From positions 124,001 to 188,000 of the forward strand of contig NZ_JAHTKI010000003.1 of NCBI RefSeq assembly GCF_019145475.1: 64,000 nucleotides of DNA. Reading direction: 5' to 3'. Below are positions 8,816 to 18,099 of this stretch, in pieces. The notes under the pieces are model-generated. The model saw only the letters and a program-made list of their open reading frames with translations, made no database searches and was not told the DNA's origin. The translations under genes and the position numbers were made by a program. Positions within the stretch are counted from its first letter, which is position 1. Each line of letters starts with the position of its first letter. This DNA comes from Pseudomonas botevensis (lineage in GTDB: Bacteria; Pseudomonadota; Gammaproteobacteria; Pseudomonadales; Pseudomonadaceae).

Positions 8816-9703
8816 ATGTTATGGAGAAAAGGCCGACGCAGTGACAACGTCGTCGATGCCCGTGGCGATGACATGGGCGGTGGTGGCGGCATGCGTTTCG
8901 GGGGCGGCAAGGGCCTGAGCCTCGGCGCGATTTTGCTGATCGTCGGCATTGGCTGGATCACCGGCCAGGATCCGTTGCAGATCCTCGGCCAGCTCACCGG
9001 GCAGATGTCCGAGCAATCGGCACCCTCCTCGCAAACCCGCCAGGCGCCGCCGGCCAATGATGAACAGGCTGAATTCGTCCGCTCGATCCTCGGCGACACC
9101 GAAGACACCTGGGGCGCGATCTTCCAGCAGGCGGGCCGCCAATATAAAGACCCGACCCTGGTGCTGTTCAGCAACCGGGTCAACTCCGCCTGTGGCCTGG
9201 CGACCTCCGCCACCGGCCCGTTCTACTGCCCGGCCGACCAGAAGGTCTATCTGGACATGGCGTTTTTCCAGGAAATGTCCCAACGCTTCAAGGCTGCCGG
9301 TGACTTCGCTCAGGCCTACGTGATCGCTCACGAAGTCGGACACCATGTACAGACGTTGCTCGGCGTCTCGGCGAAAATTCAGGCAGCCCGCCAGCAAGGT
9401 CGGCAGATGCAAGGCGACGGCGGTTTGCTGGTGCGCCAGGAATTGCAGGCCGATTGCCTGGCCGGCGTCTGGGCCTACAACGCGCAGAAGCGTTTGAACT
9501 GGCTGGAACCGGGCGACATCGAAGAGGCCTTGAACGCGGCGAACGCCATCGGTGATGATCGCTTGCAGCAACAGGGTCAGGGCCGCGTGGTGCCGGACTC
9601 GTTCACTCACGGTACGTCGGCGCAAAGGGTGCGCTGGTTCAAAACCGGATTCGCCCAGGGCCAGGTCGGCCAGTGCGATACCTTTGCGGCGAAAAACCTG
9701 TAA
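8816..9703 (+). CDS. ypfJ: YpfJ/KPN_02809-family neutral zinc metallopeptidase
   Basis: 295 aa. Glycine-rich N-terminus, one membrane anchor at ~35-50 (LGAILLIVGIGWITG), then a zincin domain with the HEVGHH motif at residues 172-177 and a downstream acidic ligand region (QELQADCLAGVW). CPADQKVYLDMAFF is also typical. The protein is probably anchored in the inner membrane with the domain in the periplasm. Substrate unknown for the family. The next gene starts directly after its stop codon. Confidence 0.9.
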   Translation: MLWRKGRRSDNVVDARGDDMGGGGGMRFGGGKGLSLGAILLIVGIGWITGQDPLQILGQLTGQMSEQSAPSSQTRQAPPANDEQAEFVRSILGDTEDTWGAIFQQAGRQYKDPTLVLFSNRVNSACGLATSATGPFYCPADQKVYLDMAFFQEMSQRFKAAGDFAQAYVIAHEVGHHVQTLLGVSAKIQAARQQGRQMQGDGGLLVRQELQADCLAGVWAYNAQKRLNWLEPGDIEEALNAANAIGDDRLQQQGQGRVVPDSFTHGTSAQRVRWFKTGFAQGQVGQCDTFAAKNL

Positions 9704-10657
9704 ATGCATAAATGGTGGTTGGTTTTCCTGTTTATTGGCGGCACGGCGCAAGCGGCCGGTGTCGATGCGATCAGCCCCGGACGCCTGCAATTGCAGGCCG
9801 GGGAAATGGCGGTGGGCATCGGCCCGGCGCCAGCGAAAATCGAACGGGTGCTGATCGTCGTTCATGGCCGTCTGCGCAACGCCGAAACCTATCGCAAGAG
9901 TGGTGAAACCGCGACCGAGCTGGCCGGGCAGACCGCCAACACCCTGGTGATCGCTCCGCAGTTTCTCAATGAAAGCGATGTCGCCCTGTATTCGTTGCCC
10001 GCCACAACGCTGCGCTGGAAAGGCAATGAGTGGATGGGCGGTGGGTTATCCACAGGCCCGAACCCGCTGAGTTCCTATGCCGCCCTCGATGAAATCATCG
10101 CGCGCCTGAGTGACCGCAAACAGTTTCCGGATGTGAAGCAGATCGTCATCTTCGGCCATTCCGGCGGCGGTCAGGTGGTGCAGCGCTACGCCCTGCTCGC
10201 CAAAGACCAACCGGCGCTGAAGAGCGAAGGCATCCGCTTGCGTTATGTGGTGGCCAATCCGTCGTCGTATGCCTACTTCAACGAACAGCGGCCGGTGGCG
10301 TTCGATCACGCGCAGTGCCCGGGTTTCAATCGCTGGAAGTACGGCCTGGCAGATCCGCCGATCTACGCCGGTGGGCAAACGCCTGCGCAACTTGAAGGAA
10401 GTTACGTCAAACGCGAGGTGATTTATCTGCTCGGCCAGCAGGACATCGACCCGCAGCACCCGGCGCTGGACAAGAGTTGCGCCGCCGAAGCGCAAGGCGC
10501 CTATCGACTGACGCGCGGGAAACTGTTTTTCAGCTACCTGCTGCGCCGCCATCCCGAAGGCGTGAACCAGCGGCTGGTGGAAGTGCCCGGGGTTGGGCAT
10601 AACGGTGACGGGATGCTGACGTCGCCGGAAGGACTGAAGGTGTTGTTCGATCAGTAG
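9704..10657 (+). CDS. Secreted alpha/beta hydrolase
   Basis: 317 aa. Signal peptide in the first ~18 residues (WWLVFLFIGGTAQAA). Nucleophile elbow GHSGGG at 151-156 with Ser153; HGR at 54-56 provides an oxyanion-type loop; a late VPGVGHNGDGM supplies the probable catalytic His. Resembles hypothetical lipase/esterase-like proteins of pseudomonads. The ATG follows the preceding TAA with no gap, so the two genes are probably co-transcribed. Substrate not predictable. Confidence 0.85.
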   Translation: MHKWWLVFLFIGGTAQAAGVDAISPGRLQLQAGEMAVGIGPAPAKIERVLIVVHGRLRNAETYRKSGETATELAGQTANTLVIAPQFLNESDVALYSLPATTLRWKGNEWMGGGLSTGPNPLSSYAALDEIIARLSDRKQFPDVKQIVIFGHSGGGQVVQRYALLAKDQPALKSEGIRLRYVVANPSSYAYFNEQRPVAFDHAQCPGFNRWKYGLADPPIYAGGQTPAQLEGSYVKREVIYLLGQQDIDPQHPALDKSCAAEAQGAYRLTRGKLFFSYLLRRHPEGVNQRLVEVPGVGHNGDGMLTSPEGLKVLFDQ

Positions 10658-10712
10658 GTTTTCTGCTGGCTGAACCGGCCTGCCCTTGCTCCCACCCTGG
10701 AATGCAAGGCCC

Positions 10713-10740
10713 CTGTGGGAGCGGGTGCCCGTGAAGGCCA
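10713..10740. repeat. Single degenerate REP element
   Basis: CTGTGGGAGCGGGTGCCCGT and following bases match the Pseudomonas REP head (GTGGGAGCGGGCTTGCCCGC) with substitutions. Confidence 0.6.
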
Positions 10741-10760
10741 CCGCCCAGACGCCCCGTCAC

Positions 10761-11354
10761 TCAGGCCATAAGCATCCGCCGCAGCTCAACGCAATCCTGC
10801 GCATGCCAGTCGGTCAGCTCCGGCCACGGGTTGTCCGGCAGATTCACCAGCACCGTGTGCGCGCCCGCCGCCCGACCACAATCCAGATCAAAGCGGTAAT
10901 CGCCGACCATCACCATCTCGCTCGTCGGCACCGCCCAAGCCTCGGCCAGTTTCAGCAATCCGCCGGGATGCGGCTTGGGCGGCGCTTCGTCGCGGCCCAG
11001 CACATCCTCTTCGGCGAAGCAGTCGGCAAGACCGATCGCTTGCAGGGTCACATGCGCCAGCTCACGGGCATTACGGGTGAGGATGCCGAGGCGATAACCG
11101 CGCGTGTGCAGTTCGCGCACCAGTTCCACCGCACCGGTGGCCGGGATCGAGCCAAGCGCCAGATCGCGCTCATGCTCCAGCAACCACGCATGTTTCGCCG
11201 CCGCCTCATCCGCCGGCAATGCCGCGAGATGGGTGAGGATGTCGTCTTGCGGCGGGATCGCCAGCGCCACCCGGATCGCCGCGAAATCATGCACGGCGAC
11301 GGTCAGGGTGCCGTCCATGTCGAACACCCAATGCTTCACCTCGGTCAGGCTCAT
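10761..11354 (-). CDS. HAD-superfamily hydrolase
   Basis: 197 aa. Motif I FDMDGTLT holds the nucleophile Asp; motif II is LGILTRNA; motif III Lys lies in APPKPHPGGLLK; motif IV is VMVGDYRFDLDCGRAAG. A small phosphatase of the phosphoglycolate-phosphatase-like group; substrate unknown. I chose ATG 11354, which overlaps the tesB stop by four bases (ATGA). An upstream in-frame start would add 37 residues that lie inside tesB. Confidence 0.9.
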   Translation of the reverse strand: MSLTEVKHWVFDMDGTLTVAVHDFAAIRVALAIPPQDDILTHLAALPADEAAAKHAWLLEHERDLALGSIPATGAVELVRELHTRGYRLGILTRNARELAHVTLQAIGLADCFAEEDVLGRDEAPPKPHPGGLLKLAEAWAVPTSEMVMVGDYRFDLDCGRAAGAHTVLVNLPDNPWPELTDWHAQDCVELRRMLMA

Positions 11355-12220
11355 GCCCAGTCCTTGCGATGGCGAATCAGGCCTTCCTGGGTCACCGAGG
11401 CCACCAGTTGCCCGGCGCGGTTGAACACGCTGCCCCGGGAGAAGCCCCGGGAGTTGCCGGCCCATGGGCTGTCCATGGCGTAGAGCAGCCAGTCATCGGC
11501 GCGCAGGTCATTGTGGAACCACAACGCGTGATCGAGGCTGGCGACCTGCATGTCCTTCTGCCACACCGATTTGCCGTGAGGCAGCATCGACGTGGTCAGC
11601 AGACCGAAGTCCGAGGCGTAGGCCAGCAGGTATTTGTGCAGGGCCGGAATGTCGGCCAGCGCCCCGTCGGCACGGAACCACACGTACTTGACCGGATCTG
11701 CCGGCTGCGGGTTGTACGGGTCTTTTTCGGTGACCGGGCGCACTTCGATCGGTTTCGGGCACAGCAGTTTTTCGCGCATGTGTTCCGGGATCAGGTGTGC
11801 ACGTTGCTGGGTCAGTTCCAGCTCCGACGGCAGGTTTTCCGGGCCGACCACTTGCGGCATCTGGCTCTGGTGCTCGAAGCCTTCCTCGTCGTACTGGAAC
11901 GACGCACTGCAGGTGAAAATCGGGTGTCCCTTCTGGATCGCCGTGACCCGGCGGGTGCTGAAACTGCCGCCGTCGCGCACGCGGTCAACCGAATAGACGA
12001 CCGGCAGCTTGGCATCGCCCGGACGCAGGAAATAACCGTGCATCGAATGCACATGACGGGTTTCCTCTACGGTCTGACTGGCCGCCGACAGCGACTGACC
12101 GAGCACCTGGCCCCCGAACAACTGGCGAAAACCCAGGTCCTGGCTGCGTCCACGAAACAGGTTTTCCTCGATCGGCTCGAGGGTCAGCAGATCCACCAGA
12201 TCTTCCAACACTTGGCTCAT
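11351..12220 (-). CDS. tesB: Acyl-CoA thioesterase II
   Basis: 289 aa, matching E. coli TesB length. Two hotdog folds: the first with LFRGRSQDLGFRQLFGGQVL and VHSMHGYFLRPGD, the second with ASLDHALWFHNDLRADDWLL and the catalytic region SPWAGNSRGFSRGSVF / QLVASVTQEGLIR. Hydrolyses medium- and long-chain acyl-CoA in the cytoplasm. Forms a two-gene unit with the HAD gene. Confidence 0.95.
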   Translation of the reverse strand: MSQVLEDLVDLLTLEPIEENLFRGRSQDLGFRQLFGGQVLGQSLSAASQTVEETRHVHSMHGYFLRPGDAKLPVVYSVDRVRDGGSFSTRRVTAIQKGHPIFTCSASFQYDEEGFEHQSQMPQVVGPENLPSELELTQQRAHLIPEHMREKLLCPKPIEVRPVTEKDPYNPQPADPVKYVWFRADGALADIPALHKYLLAYASDFGLLTTSMLPHGKSVWQKDMQVASLDHALWFHNDLRADDWLLYAMDSPWAGNSRGFSRGSVFNRAGQLVASVTQEGLIRHRKDWA

Positions 12221-12325
12221 TCAGACTCTCCTCACACAAAGCAATGCCGCGCAGTCTTGGCTGCGGCGGGGATTCAGGTTCTGACCGACACCAATGTGGC
12301 GGCCATTGTAAACGTCCGTGCCTGC

Positions 12326-12895
12326 TTATCCATGCAAGGTTTCCAGCCACTGCTCGCGGGTGATGCGATACAGCACATGCCGGTGCAACGGGTGACCTTC
12401 CGCGACGCGCGGGTGGTCGAAATCATCCTCTGACGCGTGATGCATGCCGATGGCTTGCATGACCTTCTGTGACGGCAGGTTGGTTTCGCTGGTGAACGAC
12501 ACCACCTCGTCCAGCTTGATCCGGTCGAAGCCTGCACGCAGCGCGGTCCACGCCGCTTCACTGGCGTACCCCAGGCCCCAGTGCTCGCGGGCCAGACGCC
12601 AGCCAATCTCCACGGCGGGGGTGAACGGCGCATCGAAACCGACCACGCCGAGCCCGGTGAAACCGATGAACTGGCCACTGTCCTTGCGCTCCAGCGCCCA
12701 CAGACCGTAGCCGTGCTCGGCAAAATGGCCGCGCACCCGACCGATCAGCGCGGCGCTTTCCAGCCGACTCAAGGGCGCGGGAAAGTAACGCATCACTTGC
12801 GGATCGGCACACATCGCCGCAAATGCCGGCAAATCCTCGTCCTGCCACTGACGCATCACCAGCCTTGCGCTTTCCAGTTCCAGTATCGGCTCCAT
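12326..12895 (-). CDS. GNAT-family N-acetyltransferase
   Basis: 189 aa, RimJ/RimL-like. LESARLVMRQWQDEDLPAFA opens the fold; the acetyl-CoA loop region is EIGWRLAREHWGLGYASEA; NLPSQKVMQAIGM is the typical helix before the last strand. ATG 12895 has GGAGG seven bases upstream and is preferred over an in-frame ATG at 12913. Acceptor unknown (ribosomal protein N-terminus or small amine). Confidence 0.88.
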   Translation of the reverse strand: MEPILELESARLVMRQWQDEDLPAFAAMCADPQVMRYFPAPLSRLESAALIGRVRGHFAEHGYGLWALERKDSGQFIGFTGLGVVGFDAPFTPAVEIGWRLAREHWGLGYASEAAWTALRAGFDRIKLDEVVSFTSETNLPSQKVMQAIGMHHASEDDFDHPRVAEGHPLHRHVLYRITREQWLETLHG

Positions 12896-12977
12896 CGTGC
12901 CCTCCGTTTCCATGCCGCAAGTCTACATCGCTGGTAGGATCCTTCACTCTTTCCCTACCGTCCTACAAGAATTCGTT

Positions 12978-13898
12978 ATGCCAGTGCCGCTGATCTACCA
13001 CGAAGACTACAGCCCCGAGTTTCCGGCGGATCACCGCTTCCCGATGGACAAGTTCCGCCTGCTGCGCGATCACCTGGTGGACAGCGGCCTGACCCGCGAC
13101 GCCGACCTGCTGCGCCCGCAGCTGTGCCCGGCGGACATTCTCGCCCTCGCCCATGACCGCGCGTATATCGAACGCTACATGAGCGGCGAGTTGTCCCGCG
13201 AAGACCAGCGGCGCCTGGGCTTGCCGTGGAATGAAGCGCTGGCCCGACGCACCGTGCGCGCGGTCGGTGGTTCGCTGCTGGCGGCGGAAAAGGCCCTGGA
13301 ACATGGCCTTGCCTGCCACCTGGCTGGCGGCACTCATCACGCGCATTACGACTACCCCGCCGGTTTCTGCATCTTCAATGACCTGGCGATCATCAGCCAT
13401 TACCTGCTGCAAAGTGGTCGGGTCAACCGGGTGTTGATCTTCGATTGCGACGTGCATCAGGGCGATGGCACCGCGCGGATTCTGCATGACACGCCGGAAG
13501 CGATCACCGTTTCCCTGCACTGCGAAAAGAATTTTCCCGCACGCAAAGCCGAAAGCGACTGGGACATTCCGCTGCCCAAAGGCATGGGCGATACCGATTA
13601 CCTGAGGGTCGTCGACGATGCGCTCAACTATCTGCTGCCGCTGTATCAACCGGACCTGGTGCTGTATGACGCCGGTGTCGATGTACACAAGGACGACGCC
13701 CTCGGTTATCTGCAACTGACCGACGCCGGCGTCGCCGCCCGCGATGAAAGCGTGATGCGCCACTGCCTGGGCCGCGACATTCCTGTGGTCGGGGTTATCG
13801 GCGGCGGTTACAGCAAGGATCGCCAGGCTCTGGCCCGGCGCCACGGCATCCTCCACCACAGCGCGCAGCGGGTCTGGGATTCACAGGGTTGTCATTGA
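12978..13898 (+). CDS. Histone deacetylase-like amidohydrolase
   Basis: 306 aa. Class IV-like bacterial HDAC homologue. Zinc and catalytic motifs: GGTHHAHYDYPAGFCIFND, FDCDVHQGDGTA and YDAGVDVHKDDALG, then GVIGGGYS. Bacterial members remove acyl groups from polyamines or small amides. ATG 12978 gives the family N-terminus (PLIYHEDYSPEFPADHRFPM). Divergent from the GNAT gene with an ~80-bp gap. Confidence 0.92.
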   Translation: MPVPLIYHEDYSPEFPADHRFPMDKFRLLRDHLVDSGLTRDADLLRPQLCPADILALAHDRAYIERYMSGELSREDQRRLGLPWNEALARRTVRAVGGSLLAAEKALEHGLACHLAGGTHHAHYDYPAGFCIFNDLAIISHYLLQSGRVNRVLIFDCDVHQGDGTARILHDTPEAITVSLHCEKNFPARKAESDWDIPLPKGMGDTDYLRVVDDALNYLLPLYQPDLVLYDAGVDVHKDDALGYLQLTDAGVAARDESVMRHCLGRDIPVVGVIGGGYSKDRQALARRHGILHHSAQRVWDSQGCH

Positions 13899-14030
13899 AT
13901 TGTGCTGCGTTACCCACAATGGCTGTGGAACGGCCTGTGGATAACCTGAGTGAAAGGGACTACAGCCCATGCTGAACATGGTCTGCAGCGTGATGGTTAT
14001 TTTTTAACCAGCCTTTGATCCCCCCGAGCA

Positions 14031-14113
14031 GGAGCGGGCTTGCTCGCGAATGCGGCAGAACAATCCACATGGATGCGGGCCGAGATATCCGCTTCGCGAG
14101 CAAGCCCGCTCCC
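14031..14113. repeat. Inverted pair of REP elements (REPIN-like)
   Basis: GGAGCGGGCTTGCTCGCGAA at the left and its reverse complement TCGCGAGCAAGCCCGCTCCC at the right, ~45 bp apart. This is the standard inverted REP doublet of fluorescent pseudomonads, in the gap before the flavoprotein gene. Confidence 0.85.
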
Positions 14114-14169
14114 ACAAAGATCAGGGCTGCTAGAATGCGCGGCTATTCCGCCATACCGCAGCGCACGCC

Positions 14170-15411
14170 ATGACCCAGACCTCTGCCCCCCTCCCCGCTC
14201 ACATCGCCATCATCGGCGGCGGCCCTGCCGGCCTGATGGCGGCCGAAGTGCTGAGCCAGGCCGGGGTGCGCGTCGACCTGTACGACGGCATGCCCTCGGT
14301 GGGCCGCAAATTCCTGCTGGCCGGGGTCGGCGGCATGAACATCACCCACTCCGAAGCCTACCCGGCGTTCCTTTCGCGCTACGCCGAACGAGCGCCGCAG
14401 ATCGCCCCGCTGCTGCGCGCGTTCAACGCCGATGCGCTGTGCCAGTGGATTCATGACCTGGGCATCGAAACCTTCATCGGCAGCTCCGGCCGGGTGTTCC
14501 CCACCGACATGAAAGCCGCGCCGCTGCTGCGTGCCTGGCTCAAGCGCCTGCGCGACAGCGGCGTGGTTATCCACACCCGCCACCGCTGGTTCGGCTGGGA
14601 TGAACACGGCGCGCTGCGCATCGACAGCCCGGACGGTGAGAAAACCCTCAAACCTGACGCGACCTTGCTCGCCCTCGGCGGCGGCAGTTGGTCGCGGCTG
14701 GGTTCCGATGGCGCGTGGATGCTGGCGCTGGAACAGCGCGGCGTAGGACTGGCGCCATTGCAGCCAAGCAATTGTGGATTCGAGGTGCAGGCCTGGAGCG
14801 ATCTGCTCGTCAGCAAATTCGCCGGTGCGCCGCTGAAAAATATCGCCATCGGTTTGAACGATGACATTCCGCGTTTGGGTGAATGCGTGATCACCGCGAC
14901 CGGGATCGAAGGCAGTCTGATCTATGCCCTGTCGGCACCGATCCGTGAAGCAATCAACCGCGATGGCGCCGCCCTGGTGCATATCGATCTGCTGCCCGGC
15001 CGGCCTGTGGATAAGATTCAAGCGGCGTTGAGCAAGCCACGCGGATCGCGTTCGATGTCCAAGCATCTGCACAGTCAGTTGGGGATCGATGGGGTGAAAG
15101 CGGCGTTGTTGCGTGAACTGACATCCGCAGCGACCTTCGCCGACCCGGCCCTGCTGGCCCGGGCGATCAAGGCCTTGCCGCTGACGCTGCTGAAGACCCG
15201 GCCGCTGGACGAGGCGATCAGCAGCGCCGGTGGGGTGACGTTCGAAGCGATGGATGAGCGGTTGATGCTCAAGGCCTTGCCGGGAGTTTTCTGCGCGGGC
15301 GAGATGCTCGATTGGGAAGCACCGACTGGCGGCTACCTGCTCACCGCTTGCTTCGCCAGTGGGCGGGCGGCGGGATTCGGGATGCTGGAGTGGTTACGGC
15401 GCGGAAATTGA
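14170..15411 (+). CDS. HI0933-like FAD/NAD(P)-binding flavoprotein (TIGR03862 type)
   Basis: 413 aa. N-terminal Rossmann motif IIGGGPAGLMAAEVLSQAG, then GRKFLLAGVGGMNITHSEAY, LALGGGSWSRLGSDG and the C-terminal FAD contacts GVFCAGEMLDWEAPTGGYLL. These fit the HI0933/YhiN flavoprotein family, whose reaction is not established. Full length. It stands alone between a REP doublet and another repeat. Confidence 0.9.
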   Translation: MTQTSAPLPAHIAIIGGGPAGLMAAEVLSQAGVRVDLYDGMPSVGRKFLLAGVGGMNITHSEAYPAFLSRYAERAPQIAPLLRAFNADALCQWIHDLGIETFIGSSGRVFPTDMKAAPLLRAWLKRLRDSGVVIHTRHRWFGWDEHGALRIDSPDGEKTLKPDATLLALGGGSWSRLGSDGAWMLALEQRGVGLAPLQPSNCGFEVQAWSDLLVSKFAGAPLKNIAIGLNDDIPRLGECVITATGIEGSLIYALSAPIREAINRDGAALVHIDLLPGRPVDKIQAALSKPRGSRSMSKHLHSQLGIDGVKAALLRELTSAATFADPALLARAIKALPLTLLKTRPLDEAISSAGGVTFEAMDERLMLKALPGVFCAGEMLDWEAPTGGYLLTACFASGRAAGFGMLEWLRRGN

Positions 15412-15416
15412 GCCGC

Positions 15417-15604
15417 CCCTTGGCCCTCACCCCAGCCCTCTCTCCCAGGAGAGGGAGCCGACCGAGGTGTCTGGCGCTATACATCGACCTGAAAGACCGG
15501 GTCGATGATGGATTCACAGCAAAAACATCAGGTCGGCGGGCATCGCGAGCATCCCCCGCTCAGTCCCCTCGCCCTCCGGGAGAGGGTTAGGGTGAGGGGC
15601 TCTT
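15417..15604. repeat. Inverted-repeat intergenic element
   Basis: Left end GCCCTCACCCCAGCCCTCTC and right end GGGTTAGGGTGAGGGGC are imperfect inverted copies. Both carry an extra CTCCCAGGAGAG / CCTCCGGGAGAGG hairpin. The ~190-bp unit has no ORF of its own. It fits a non-coding, MITE-like repeat between convergent genes. A role as a terminator for both is possible. Confidence 0.6.
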
Positions 15605-15609
15605 GATCT

Positions 15610-16947
15610 TTAAGGCTTGCGCTTGCGCGGCCCGGTATTGAACGCCGGCACCTTGCGCACAGGCTTGATCGTCGGCTCCGGCGCCTGGGTATCCCCACTG
15701 TCCACCCACTTGCCCAGGTTGCGCTTGCCGCCGCCCCCGGAAGTCTTCGGCTTTTTCGGTTTCTTCGGCTTCTTGATCACCTGGCCGCTGGCGTCGGTGT
15801 CCGGCACGCGATGCTCAGGTTCGAACTCCGGCTCGTTCTGGCGCTTCAAGGTTTGGCGGGTCAGCATCTCGATCGCCGACAGCAGGTTCACCTCATCGGC
15901 ACACACCAGAGAAATCGCCTCCCCGGTCGCGCCCGCACGGCCAGTCCGGCCGATCCGGTGAATGTAATCCTCAGCCACGATCGGCAGATCGAAGTTGACC
16001 ACCAGCGGCAGATCTTCGATATCAAGACCACGGGCCGCTACATCCGTCGCGACCAGCATCTGCACTTCACCGAGTTTGAAACGATCCAGCGCCCGCTGGC
16101 GCGTGGCTTGCGGCTTGTCGCCGTGGATGCCATCGGCATTCACGCCCAGGCCCTGCAGCTTTTCCACCAGCGCATCCACGCCGTTGCGGGTCTTGGCGAA
16201 CACCAGCACTTGCTTCCACTTGTTCTTGCGCATCAGGTGCACGAACAGCTCCGGCTTGCGCTTCTTGTCCACCGTCACGATCCACTGCTTGACGGTGTTG
16301 GCGGCGACGTTGCGCGGGCTGACTTCGATGCTCAGCGGATCGTTGAGCATCTGTCCGGCCAGCAGGCGGATGTCGTCGGAGAAGGTCGCGGAGAACAACA
16401 GCGTCTGGCGTTTCTTCGGCAGGGCGCGGTAAATGTTCGCCAGCTCCTCGGAAAAGCCCAGGTCGAGCATGCGATCCGCTTCGTCCAGCACCAGCGTCTG
16501 CAACTGGTTGAACTTCAGCGCGTTCTGGCGGAACAGGTCGAGCAGACGCCCCGGCGTCGCCACCAACAAATCGACACCACCGCGCAGCTTCATCATCTGC
16601 GGGTTGATGCTGACGCCGCCATACACCGCGTAAGTGCGCAGCGGCAGGTTTTCGGCGTACTGGCGCACCGCTTCGTGGACTTGTTCAGCCAACTCGCGGG
16701 TCGGCACCAGAATCAGTGCGCGCACCGAGTTAGGCGCGACTTTCGGCCCTTCCATCGCCAGCAACTGCAACAGCGGCAAGGCGAAACCGGCGGTCTTGCC
16801 GGTGCCGGTCTGGGCGGCGGCCATCAGGTCGCGGCCGGCCAGCACCGCCGGAATGGCTTGCGCCTGCACCGGCGTCGGGGTCTGGTAGCCGAGCGTCTCG
16901 AGGGAGCGCAGCAAGGGTTCGATCAGGCCAAGGGTGGCGAAAGTCAT
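15610..16947 (-). CDS. rhlE: DEAD-box ATP-dependent RNA helicase, RhlE type
   Basis: 445 aa. Q motif GYQTPTPVQAQAIPAVLAG, motif I AAQTGTGKT, PTRELAEQV, DEAD in VLDEADRMLDLG, SAT, and HRIGRTGRAG. The C-terminal ~70 residues are a basic, repetitive tail (KKPKKPKKPKTSGGGGKRN) typical of RhlE proteins and probably RNA-binding. Role in ribosome assembly or RNA decay. A standard core gene. Confidence 0.93.
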   Translation of the reverse strand: MTFATLGLIEPLLRSLETLGYQTPTPVQAQAIPAVLAGRDLMAAAQTGTGKTAGFALPLLQLLAMEGPKVAPNSVRALILVPTRELAEQVHEAVRQYAENLPLRTYAVYGGVSINPQMMKLRGGVDLLVATPGRLLDLFRQNALKFNQLQTLVLDEADRMLDLGFSEELANIYRALPKKRQTLLFSATFSDDIRLLAGQMLNDPLSIEVSPRNVAANTVKQWIVTVDKKRKPELFVHLMRKNKWKQVLVFAKTRNGVDALVEKLQGLGVNADGIHGDKPQATRQRALDRFKLGEVQMLVATDVAARGLDIEDLPLVVNFDLPIVAEDYIHRIGRTGRAGATGEAISLVCADEVNLLSAIEMLTRQTLKRQNEPEFEPEHRVPDTDASGQVIKKPKKPKKPKTSGGGGKRNLGKWVDSGDTQAPEPTIKPVRKVPAFNTGPRKRKP

Positions 16948-16999
16948 GGGAATACCGTAGGAAAAATCAGAGCAAGTGTGCGATGGCGCGCAGTTTACC

Positions 17000-17935
17000 C
17001 TAATTCACACGCTGTTCCGTCGGCACGGCTGTCGGCGCTACGACTGGCGGCTGCGCCGGGCGACGCCACTGTGGCAGGCCGATCAGCACCACCGCACCGA
17101 TGATCACCAGCATCGCCAGCGCCTCTTCGATCCCGATGGTTTCACCGACAAACACGATCCCCAGCAACACCGCCACCGCCGGGTTGACGTAGGCATAACT
17201 GGTGGCTGCCGCCGGACGGACGTTTTTCAACAGATACATGTAAGCGTTGAAGGCGATGATCGAGCCGAAGAAAATCAGGTAGGCCAGCGCCAGCCAGCCT
17301 TCCAGTGGCGGCATGGCCTGCAGGTGTTCACCGCTGACCGCGCTGCCGATCAGCAGCACCACACCGCCGACCAGCATTTCCACGGCACTGGCCATCGCAC
17401 CTTGCGGCAACGGCAAGTGTTTGCTCCACACCGAGCCGAACGCCCAACTCGCCGCCGCGAAAATCAGCAACGCCGCCCCCAGCGGACTCGATTGCAGGTT
17501 GGAGCCCATGTTGAGCATCGCGATGCCCAGAATCCCCATCGCCACCCCGGCCCACTCCAGGCGGGTATTGCGCGCGCCCCAGAAATAACCACAGAGCAAG
17601 GTGAACAGCGGCACCGTCGCCACCGCCAGCGCGGCAACACCCGACGCCACCCCACTGTGCTCGGCCAGCGTCACCGCACCGTTACCGAAACTGAGCAACA
17701 GAATCCCGATGATCCCCGCGGCCTTCCACTGCGCCCAGGTCGGTGCCGGCGCCCCACGCCAGCGCAGGAAGGCATACATCAGGCTGCCGGCGATGACGAA
17801 GCGCACGCCACCAAGCATCAGCGGCGGCCAGTATTCAACGCCGATACGGATCACCAGATAGGTCGATCCCCAAATCACATACAGCGCAAAAAACGCGGCG
17901 ATCAGCGGCAAGGAAAAACGGCGCACGGCAGACAT
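17000..17935 (-). CDS. yedA: EamA-family drug/metabolite exporter, YedA-like
   Basis: 311 aa, ten hydrophobic helices in two EamA repeats (FFALYVIWGSTYLVIRIGVE in the first; ALLIFAAASWAFGSVWSKHL in the second). The N-terminal segment and the motif SYAYVNPAVAVLLGIVFVGE are typical of YedA. Inner-membrane exporter with unknown substrate. Divergent from an Lrp-family gene, a common arrangement in which Lrp controls the exporter. Confidence 0.85.
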   Translation of the reverse strand: MSAVRRFSLPLIAAFFALYVIWGSTYLVIRIGVEYWPPLMLGGVRFVIAGSLMYAFLRWRGAPAPTWAQWKAAGIIGILLLSFGNGAVTLAEHSGVASGVAALAVATVPLFTLLCGYFWGARNTRLEWAGVAMGILGIAMLNMGSNLQSSPLGAALLIFAAASWAFGSVWSKHLPLPQGAMASAVEMLVGGVVLLIGSAVSGEHLQAMPPLEGWLALAYLIFFGSIIAFNAYMYLLKNVRPAAATSYAYVNPAVAVLLGIVFVGETIGIEEALAMLVIIGAVVLIGLPQWRRPAQPPVVAPTAVPTEQRVN

Positions 17936-18099
17936 GGGGCAACTCGACGTCAGAGGCAGGGAGAATGGCTATTCTAAGAAGGCACAGCGGCAAAAATAAG
18001 TTACAAAACCTGTTTATAGCGCCGGTACACTTTTGAAATCACGGAGATCGGCGGCATAAACCACGATTTCGAAAGTCTGGCGTTTTCAGGAAGTTCACC

